From NCBI GenBank assembly GCA_964581605.1, contig CAZOPF010000107.1, forward strand, positions 1 to 18,235: 18,235 nt of DNA, written 5' to 3'. Under the pieces are notes generated by a model that was not told the DNA's origin, ran no database searches, and was given only the letters and a program-made list of their open reading frames with translations. Position 1 is the stretch's first letter. Each line of letters begins with the position of its first letter. Positions 12,231-18,235 of the stretch are shown piece after piece. The stretch comes from CAADGU01 sp964581605. Its GTDB lineage: Bacteria > Chloroflexota > Anaerolineae > Promineifilales > Promineifilaceae. The translations under genes were made by a program, and so were the position numbers.

Positions 12231-15200
12231 TTACAATTGGTCAAGAGCCGTGCGGTAAGAGTTGAGTGCCTTTTGCAGTTGACCGTTCCGCATGTAGGCG
12301 TCGCCCAGCAGGCGGCGGAAGGCAGGCTGGGTAGGAAATTCATCTGCCAGGGATTCCAATTCCGCAATCAGGCCCAGAGTAGCCGTGCCAGAGGCAATAA
12401 GCTGTTGGTAGTGGGTGGCTGCTTCTTCATACTTCTTTTCAGCCAGGGCCACCCGGACATCAGAAAGCTGCACGGTGTCTATTGATTTGGCCGCTATTGG
12501 CTGAACCTCAAACGACTCGGCCGGCATGTCTGGTTCGGCAAGGGTTAATGATGGCAACCGATCGCTCGCCGGTCTGGCAGATGATGCAACAGGTCTGGCC
12601 TCGCCATGTTCTGGCATGATGATTTCATCAAAATCAACTGTTGTGGCTTCCTCTTCGGCCGCCAGCCAGCTGATAACGTCAATATCTTCTACGGCCGTCA
12701 GCCAGCCCGTCTGCCCACTACCCGAAGAACGGCCGCCGTCGGCAGCCAGCCAATCCGGCAGGGAATCGGAAAGGTCATCTTCCATATCCACACCCAGATT
12801 TTCAATGAGGTCTAAATCTTCTTCTATCGGCGCTTCGGTCAGCAAACCAGGTAACTCTTCATCTTCTTCCACCTCCCCCTGACTGAGCCAGGCGGGCAGC
12901 GGTGCATCGTCCGGGGGAGCGGCCGATTCCAGGGAACCGGTCTGTGTATCTGTCAATTTTTGCAGCCAGTCCATCGCCTCATCAGGATCATCTGGCATCG
13001 TTTCCTCTATCTCATCCAGTGTTAGCGCGGGTTCAACTATTTGTGTGGTTGGCGTGTCATATTCAATGGCAAATTTGGCATCTTCACTGGGGGTAATGGG
13101 CGGTGGCTGCATGTCGAAATCTATCTCAAAGTCATCGGCGAGCATATCCTCCAGCCACTCCGCTTCGTCCTCCAAATCGGCCGCCAGCGTGGGGAAATCG
13201 TCAACGGCCGTTTCCACTTCTACCACCGGCTCAGGCGTAACAGCCGGGGCTGGCACGTCATACTCAATGGCAAATTTGGCATCTTCACTGGGGGTAATGG
13301 GCGGTGGCTGCATGTCGAAATCTATCTCGAAGTCATCGGCGAGCATATCCTCCAGCCACTCTGCTTCATCCTCCATATCGGCCGCCAACGTGGGGAAATC
13401 GTCAACGGCCGTTTCCATTTCTACCACCGGCTCAGACATAACAGCCGGGGCTGGCACGTCATACTCAATGGCAAATCTGGCATCTTCGCTGGGGGTGATG
13501 GGTGGCGGCTGCATATCAAAATCTATGTCGGTGTCTCCCTGCGCCATGCTCATCAACCAGTTCATGGCCTCATCAGGGTCTTCAGGCATATCACTGATGT
13601 CCAGATCATCCATCTGAACCTGAAGGTGCCTATCGGTTACGGCCGTTGCCGCCATCAAACCGGCCGGTTCATCCCATGTTTCGTCTTGTTCCATCCCTTC
13701 TTCAATTTCAGTATCATCCCATGCTTCCGACTCCAAAAAGGCCAGCGCAGTTTCCGATTCCTCACCCTCATCACCAGTGGTGGCAAAGCGAGACAGCCAC
13801 TCCATGGCCGCATCAGGATCATCTGGCATATCCAGCAAGGCCTGCTCTTCCTCCTCAGCCTCCACCATTTTGCCAGTGGCTGGTTTTGCTACCACATTCA
13901 ATAAATCAGTAATAGATTCTGACTGCTCCCAATCCCAGTCTTCGTCTTCCCATGTATCTTCGTCGGCCAACCCGGTTAAATCTGGCATGTCTATAGCCGC
14001 CGGTTCGTCAAATAGATCCTCAGACTCGGATACAGCGGCGGCTAGAGGCGCGGCGGGTTCAGCTGCTATGCTTTCTTCCAGCCAGTCAAGAGCGGCCAAC
14101 AATTCGCTGTCTGGCACAACGGCCGTACCTGCCGAAACAGGTGCCGTGATCCCTTCTGCAATCAACTGTTCTTCCAGAAAATCGAGCGCTTCAGCCAATT
14201 CATCTTTGGCGGGTGATGCAGCCGGTTTCGTTGCCGAAGTCACGGCCGCGCCGCCAATCATCGTCGCCAGTAATTCCTCATCCAGTTCCGGCCATTCCTC
14301 TTTTGTTTCCGGTTCGGCCGCCAAATCATCCATCCAGGCCAGCGCCTCATCCAGATCAGCCTGCGCTTCACCTACCAGCCCATCCAGATCGCGCTGAGTG
14401 CGCCCCTGCAACGTAGGAAGTTCTTCCAACGGCGCGCCCTGGTTTGCTGCCAACCCTTCCAGCCAGGCTATCGCCGCCTCTGGATCATCTTCCGGCGGTG
14501 CAGATAAGGTTGCGGCCGTTTCATCTTCTTCCTCAGCCATGAGCACATCCAGCCAACTGGCACCGGCCTCTTCTTCCTCAGCCATCCTTACTGGCTCGTC
14601 CACAATCTCCATCATCTCCGCCGGAAAAGCTTCGGCAAACGCCTCATCCAGCACCTCATCAAAGCCCAGGTCAAAATCTTCCTCGCCAGCAACAAATGCG
14701 GGTTGGTCATGGATGCCCAACCCGGTTACTTCTTCAGCCAGCAATGTTTGGGCAACCGTAGGCAGTTCATCAACCGGTGTTTCTTGCTGGGAGGCCAGCT
14801 CTTCCAGCCAGGAAATAGCATCATCCATCTCCGCCGAGGGGGCATCCTGCTCCATTTCCAGAAGATCAGGTTCAGGCATGGCCGGGGCGGCCGTTTCCAT
14901 TTCATCTATATCGGCCGTGATGTCTTCTGCCAGCCAATTCAGTTCCATCTCTTCGGCCGCATCCATGGCTGATCCTGTCCCCTCATCCATAGCGGCCAAC
15001 CAGTCAATATCGGTATCCTCAGCCAGGCCAGACAAAGTGGCGGGTTCATCATGGATACCAGACAGGAGCGCCGTCAGCCCAACGGCCGTCAACTCATCAC
15101 CTGCTTCTTCCTCGTCCATAAATTCAGTTTCATCCGCCAAATCCAACGCATCAGCAAAGGTGTCTACCTCCGTGAGCTGTTCCAGGTCAGCCAGATCATC

Positions 15201-18200
15201 CAGCACAGTCAAATCAACTGCCTCATCTGTCGCAAACAGTTGATCAGAATCCAATGGATCGGGCACATCGCCCATGCTGCCCATAAGCCAATCCGGTAAA
15301 TTGGAATCGTCATCGGCCGCGGACAACGCTGCTTTACTGCCTGGCGATAACCAGTCTGGCAAGTTGTCGCTGTCCGTTGCAAACAGTTCTTCGGAGGGGA
15401 TTTCAGGCACATCCACACTCATTTCGGCCGGTTCAGGTTCGCTCATTTCCGCGGCGGCCCCCTCTGGCAGCGACTGGAGCCAGGCTGTTAGACCACCAGA
15501 AGGCACGGCCGTATCAGCCATACGTTTATCTATCGGCATTTCCTGGTGCGGCTCAAAATCATCATCCGCCAGCCAGTCAGCCAGTGGCGACTCGGCCGCT
15601 GACATATCCGCCAGCACATCAAACAACTCGTCATCTGTTTCTTCTGCAGCCGGGGACGCAACAGTCGGTGGTTCATCAGTTACGGCCGCTGCCGCCAAAC
15701 CCGTTAGCCAGCCAGGTATCGGCTCTTCATCAACCATCGCCTCATCCAATTCAACTTCTTCGGCCCATTCCGCCTCGGTTTCAGCGACCTCATCAGACTC
15801 AAACCCGGATAACCAGTCAGGCAGTTCCTCCATCACTGGCGTCACATCCAGCGCATGGTCATCTGGGAGCAGTTCTTCCTCTTCATTTGTGGTGAACGCC
15901 GACAACCAATCACCGCCCAAATTAACAAAGTCATCTTCGGATTCACTCCATTCAGGCAAAGCCGCTTCCTCTTCATCCTCATCACCCATGGCCATATCCT
16001 CCGCTTCGCCCACGACGGCCTGGTCGTTCCCTAACAGCCAGTCTGGGATTACTTCTTCTTCTTCAACCAGGTCTTCTTCCAGGTAGGATTGCTCCCCAAA
16101 TGATGGCGAATCCTCAACGGCCGGGCCGGTTGTTTCCACCGTAACATCATCGGCCCAAATATCATCCCCCAGGGTTAGCCAGTCGCTGTTCAGGCTAATT
16201 TTCTCCTCGGCCGCAGCCGGGCCATCCTCCATTGCCAGGTGCCAATCATCCAGCGACACGGCCGTATCTTCTTCTACAGCCCAATCTCCCTCGCTTTCCG
16301 GTTCCAGAGCGGATAACCAATCATCTTCACCTATTTCTGCATAATCCGCAGCAGGTGGAGCAGACCCACCGATACTATCACTCACGCCGGCAAACAATAC
16401 ATCCAGGTCATCATCTTCTCCGGCAATGGCGGCCGTTTCCGCTTCCGGCATGTCATCCAACGAGGCAAACATGGCCGTCAGCCCCAAAGCCGCCGCCCCT
16501 TTGGGCGCTTCCGCCACTTCATCAGACAACCAGCCGGTAAGCCGGGATTCTTCCTCAGGCCCGGCAGCAGGCACATCGGCCGCTGCGCCAGCCAGCCAAT
16601 CATCTATATCTGCCTGATCTCCGCCTGCCGCACCGGCTAAAGACTCCTCCAATTCACCGGTCTGTTTGAGCAACCAATCAGGCACAGACTCTTCGTTGTA
16701 ATCAGCTTCATCCCAGTGATCCTCAGCATGTTCATCAATCATCCACTCATTCTGATCATTCACGGCCGCCGCCGGCTGCCCTAAATCCACCTCGGCAAAA
16801 GCAGCGGGCACCGATGGCCCTTCATCCACCAGATTACTGAGCCAATCAGGCATATTCGTTTCGGCCATAGGCAGTGGTTCAGCCTCATGGCTTTCCCCAA
16901 ACCAATCAGAGCCAACATTCGATTCCACTGCCTCCTCTTCCACATCAGACAGGTCTGGTTCATTGACCAGAGGAATGAGCCAGGCCGGTACGGACTGTTC
17001 GGAAGCAAACGTTTCTTCCGCCTGCAACTCAGATTCAGACTGTGCCAGGAACCAATCTTCATCCTCGGCCCCGGCAGTGGTCTCCGGTTCCAATGAAACT
17101 CCTTCGTCCTCGGCAAAAAGCAAATCAAAATCATTATTGGCAACGGCCGTATCCGCTGCTGCCCCCATCTCCACCAGCCAATCATCTTCCAGAGATGGTT
17201 CCACTTTCAAACTTTCATCCATGAACCATTCTGATTCCACCGGCAAACTCTCATCCTCTGAGAGATCGTCATTCACCTCAGCCATCCAATCATAACTGTG
17301 CATCCCACTGGGTGACTCCGCCACCACACCCGCCGGTTCAGAATCGAATGTTACTTCGTTCATCCAATCGGCTGATGGCCCTTTGCCAGCCACACTTCCC
17401 GGAACGGCCGCCACTTGCCCATCCTCCTTAAACGGCAATTCCACCACCTCAGGCAGCGGCGGCGCGCCCTCTGCCCGGAAAGCCCGGCCTACGGCCGTGT
17501 CCACATTCATCGTTGCCTTGTCCAGGCTGGTCAAATTCAGCAGCCGCCGCAAATACTTTTGCGATTCCCCAATGCGCCCCGTTTGCAGCCAGATTTCGGA
17601 CAAAATCGCATTTGCTGCAATACAGTTCGGTAATTTTTGCAGCACATTCAAACACACTTCTTCCGCATCCACCCGCTGATCATTACGCCAGAGCGCTTCG
17701 GCCAGCAACACCTCCAGGTCTACCCGATCCTGCCCATGTTGGATAGCCTGACGCAATTCCTGTACCGCTTGTTGGTATAATTCGCCTTTAATATAAAGCC
17801 GGGCCAGCGCCCCGGCCGTCAGGGGAATGCGGTCCACCGCCATATCAGAAAACTGCACATAGTGGCGGCGTAGCTCTTCTTGAATGGCTGCATTGTAAGG
17901 TTCAATCTCAAACGCCCGTTGCAAATGCCATAACGCATCTTCCAACTGTGTCTCTTCAGCACGGATAATGGCAAGCCCCACATGAGCCACAAAATCATTG
18001 GGGTCAGCACTCAATACACGCTGAAACAGATCCGCTGCCCCATCATATTCATGCTTTTCCAGCAGCGCCTTTGCCAGCAACCGGTAAGTTGTGATATTGC
18101 CGGGGTGCGATTCCAAAATATGCCGACAATGGCTCTCTGCATCGGTCAGCATATTTTCGTCAATCAATTTTTCGATTCGTTCTTGATATTCCTGGAGGGT

Positions 18201-18212
18201 AATGGTGGTCAT
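12231..18212 (-). CDS. Giant acidic TPR protein with repeated Trp-Leu motifs (putative scaffold)
   Basis: About 1993 residues from ATG 18210-18212; a GTG at 18224 could add four residues, and no clear Shine-Dalgarno is seen for either. Residues 1 to about 235 form TPR repeats (A-E-S-H-C-R-H-I-L-E-S-H-P-G-N, A-A-D-L-F-Q-R-V-L-S-A-D-P-N-D, A-L-W-H-L-Q-R-A-F-E-I-E-P). The last 80 residues form another TPR unit (A-A-T-H-Y-Q-Q-L-I-A, G-D-A-Y-M-R-N-G-Q-L-Q-K-A-L). The roughly 1500 residues between are very rich in Asp/Glu/Ala and probably disordered, with 31 Trp-Leu pairs by my count. Two classes show: P-D-W-L-x-x-L (mainly residues about 455-985 and again near 1825) and D-P-D-E-A-M-x-W-L-x-x-L helices (about 1128-1760), plus scattered L-F-A-x-D motifs. 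There is no signal peptide or membrane helix, so it is probably cytoplasmic. Ten ACGGCCGT sites lie inside, all read as T-A-V. Similar PDWL-rich TPR proteins occur in Chloroflexota; the function is unknown. Confidence 0.85.
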   Translation of the reverse strand: MTTITLQEYQERIEKLIDENMLTDAESHCRHILESHPGNITTYRLLAKALLEKHEYDGAADLFQRVLSADPNDFVAHVGLAIIRAEETQLEDALWHLQRAFEIEPYNAAIQEELRRHYVQFSDMAVDRIPLTAGALARLYIKGELYQQAVQELRQAIQHGQDRVDLEVLLAEALWRNDQRVDAEEVCLNVLQKLPNCIAANAILSEIWLQTGRIGESQKYLRRLLNLTSLDKATMNVDTAVGRAFRAEGAPPLPEVVELPFKEDGQVAAVPGSVAGKGPSADWMNEVTFDSEPAGVVAESPSGMHSYDWMAEVNDDLSEDESLPVESEWFMDESLKVEPSLEDDWLVEMGAAADTAVANNDFDLLFAEDEGVSLEPETTAGAEDEDWFLAQSESELQAEETFASEQSVPAWLIPLVNEPDLSDVEEEAVESNVGSDWFGESHEAEPLPMAETNMPDWLSNLVDEGPSVPAAFAEVDLGQPAAAVNDQNEWMIDEHAEDHWDEADYNEESVPDWLLKQTGELEESLAGAAGGDQADIDDWLAGAAADVPAAGPEEESRLTGWLSDEVAEAPKGAAALGLTAMFASLDDMPEAETAAIAGEDDDLDVLFAGVSDSIGGSAPPAADYAEIGEDDWLSALEPESEGDWAVEEDTAVSLDDWHLAMEDGPAAAEEKISLNSDWLTLGDDIWADDVTVETTGPAVEDSPSFGEQSYLEEDLVEEEEVIPDWLLGNDQAVVGEAEDMAMGDEDEEEAALPEWSESEDDFVNLGGDWLSAFTTNEEEELLPDDHALDVTPVMEELPDWLSGFESDEVAETEAEWAEEVELDEAMVDEEPIPGWLTGLAAAAVTDEPPTVASPAAEETDDELFDVLADMSAAESPLADWLADDDFEPHQEMPIDKRMADTAVPSGGLTAWLQSLPEGAAAEMSEPEPAEMSVDVPEIPSEELFATDSDNLPDWLSPGSKAALSAADDDSNLPDWLMGSMGDVPDPLDSDQLFATDEAVDLTVLDDLADLEQLTEVDTFADALDLADETEFMDEEEAGDELTAVGLTALLSGIHDEPATLSGLAEDTDIDWLAAMDEGTGSAMDAAEEMELNWLAEDITADIDEMETAAPAMPEPDLLEMEQDAPSAEMDDAISWLEELASQQETPVDELPTVAQTLLAEEVTGLGIHDQPAFVAGEEDFDLGFDEVLDEAFAEAFPAEMMEIVDEPVRMAEEEEAGASWLDVLMAEEEDETAATLSAPPEDDPEAAIAWLEGLAANQGAPLEELPTLQGRTQRDLDGLVGEAQADLDEALAWMDDLAAEPETKEEWPELDEELLATMIGGAAVTSATKPAASPAKDELAEALDFLEEQLIAEGITAPVSAGTAVVPDSELLAALDWLEESIAAEPAAPLAAAVSESEDLFDEPAAIDMPDLTGLADEDTWEDEDWDWEQSESITDLLNVVAKPATGKMVEAEEEEQALLDMPDDPDAAMEWLSRFATTGDEGEESETALAFLESEAWDDTEIEEGMEQDETWDEPAGLMAATAVTDRHLQVQMDDLDISDMPEDPDEAMNWLMSMAQGDTDIDFDMQPPPITPSEDARFAIEYDVPAPAVMSEPVVEMETAVDDFPTLAADMEDEAEWLEDMLADDFEIDFDMQPPPITPSEDAKFAIEYDVPAPAVTPEPVVEVETAVDDFPTLAADLEDEAEWLEDMLADDFEIDFDMQPPPITPSEDAKFAIEYDTPTTQIVEPALTLDEIEETMPDDPDEAMDWLQKLTDTQTGSLESAAPPDDAPLPAWLSQGEVEEDEELPGLLTEAPIEEDLDLIENLGVDMEDDLSDSLPDWLAADGGRSSGSGQTGWLTAVEDIDVISWLAAEEEATTVDFDEIIMPEHGEARPVASSARPASDRLPSLTLAEPDMPAESFEVQPIAAKSIDTVQLSDVRVALAEKKYEEAATHYQQLIASGTATLGLIAELESLADEFPTQPAFRRLLGDAYMRNGQLQKALNSYRTALDQL
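13060..13530 (-). repeat. 201-bp tandem repeat within the giant TPR gene
   Basis: Two full copies (13060-13260 and 13261-13461) and the start of a third (13462 to about 13530), with a period of exactly 201 bp or 67 residues. The full copies differ at only a handful of positions. Each encodes D-F-D-M-Q-P-P-P-I-T-P-S-E-D, a Pro/Val linker, E-T-A-V-D-D-F-P-T-L and E-A-E-W-L-E-D-M-L. Each full copy carries ACGGCCGT at the same place (13204, 13405). Confidence 0.92.
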
Positions 18213-18235
18213 ATGACTTAGCACCAGACTCTAAG

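Larger units (their letters stand above)
43..17498. repeat. Dispersed palindrome ACGGCCGT, 40 copies
   Basis: Starts of copies found by reading: 43, 270, 534, 955, 1220, 1438, 1507, 1546, 1664, 2744, 3281, 3566, 4402, 5754, 6370, 6651, 6736, 7103, 7309, 7512, 7710, 7738, 8819, 9154, 10110, 10405, 10594, 10903, 11497, 11975, 12691, 13204, 13405, 13639, 14119, 15082, 15505, 16258, 17143, 17491. Two (2744, 4402) are intergenic. In genes it is read as T-A-V (20 times), x-G-R (12) or R-P-x (6). Near variants ending in C or starting with T (ACGGCCGC, TCGGCCGT) are also frequent and were not counted. Confidence 0.95.

Noticed and set aside
13060..13530. 201-bp repeat as a mobile element or satellite
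   Set aside because: It keeps the reading frame, stays within one gene and encodes a motif module, so it is an internal domain duplication.
13041..15243. Long open frames on the plus strand opposite the giant TPR gene
   Set aside because: They are Ser/Ala-rich shadows created by the biased Asp/Glu/Ala codons of the real gene; they lack start signals and family motifs, and they contain the mirror image of its repeats.
1..18235. A defence island, phage or biosynthetic cluster
   Set aside because: No integrase, nuclease, toxin-antitoxin, capsid, NRPS/PKS or transposase motifs were seen; frequent strand changes and terminators indicate independent genes.

Overview
The window looks like chromosomal DNA of an environmental bacterium, most plausibly a Chloroflexota member (Anaerolineae or a related class). 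This is inferred from the gene types: a very large acidic TPR protein full of Pro-Asp-Trp-Leu motifs, a CAP+LysM surface protein with a Thr-Pro linker, and a membrane-anchored solute-binding/VWA fusion, mixed with ordinary housekeeping genes and no phage or transposon genes. Base composition is moderately GC-rich and uniform. I see no rRNA, tRNA, CRISPR, insertion sequence or prophage.

Layout. 1-1334 (+): 3' part of an esterase, then trpF. 1368-3392 (-): CAP/LysM cell-wall protein, then a small one-helix membrane protein. 3562-4368 (+): alpha/beta hydrolase. 4479-5093 (-): histidine phosphatase. 5214-7269 (+): creatininase-family protein with a degenerate second domain, then a three-helix membrane protein. 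7290-9342 (-): transaldolase homologue lacking key active-site residues, then a carbon-nitrogen hydrolase. 9403-11166 (-): SBP/VWA protein. 11310-11660 (+): rsfS. 11694-12143 (-): ndk. 12231-18212 (-): a protein of about 1993 residues with TPRs at both ends and a long acidic repetitive middle. Strand changes are frequent and most genes seem singly transcribed, so this is not one pathway cluster. No gap between genes exceeds 300 bases.

The most unusual content is at DNA level. (1) The palindrome ACGGCCGT occurs 40 times by my count, in all reading frames and also between genes; chance predicts less than one. This resembles the HIP1 octamer of cyanobacteria but with a different sequence. (2) A family of short arrays is built from 7- or 8-nt words in strict phase, typically 8-9 units (about 63-72 nt). 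Most change orientation in the middle, so they can form a hairpin. Some lie between genes, two of them directly before a Shine-Dalgarno sequence; two are read in frame as loops or linkers of TrpF and the creatininase protein.

At protein level the points to follow up are the transaldolase-like probable pseudoenzyme, the creatininase pseudo-domain fusion, the giant WL-motif scaffold with a recent 201-bp tandem duplication, and a probable non-AUG start of rsfS.
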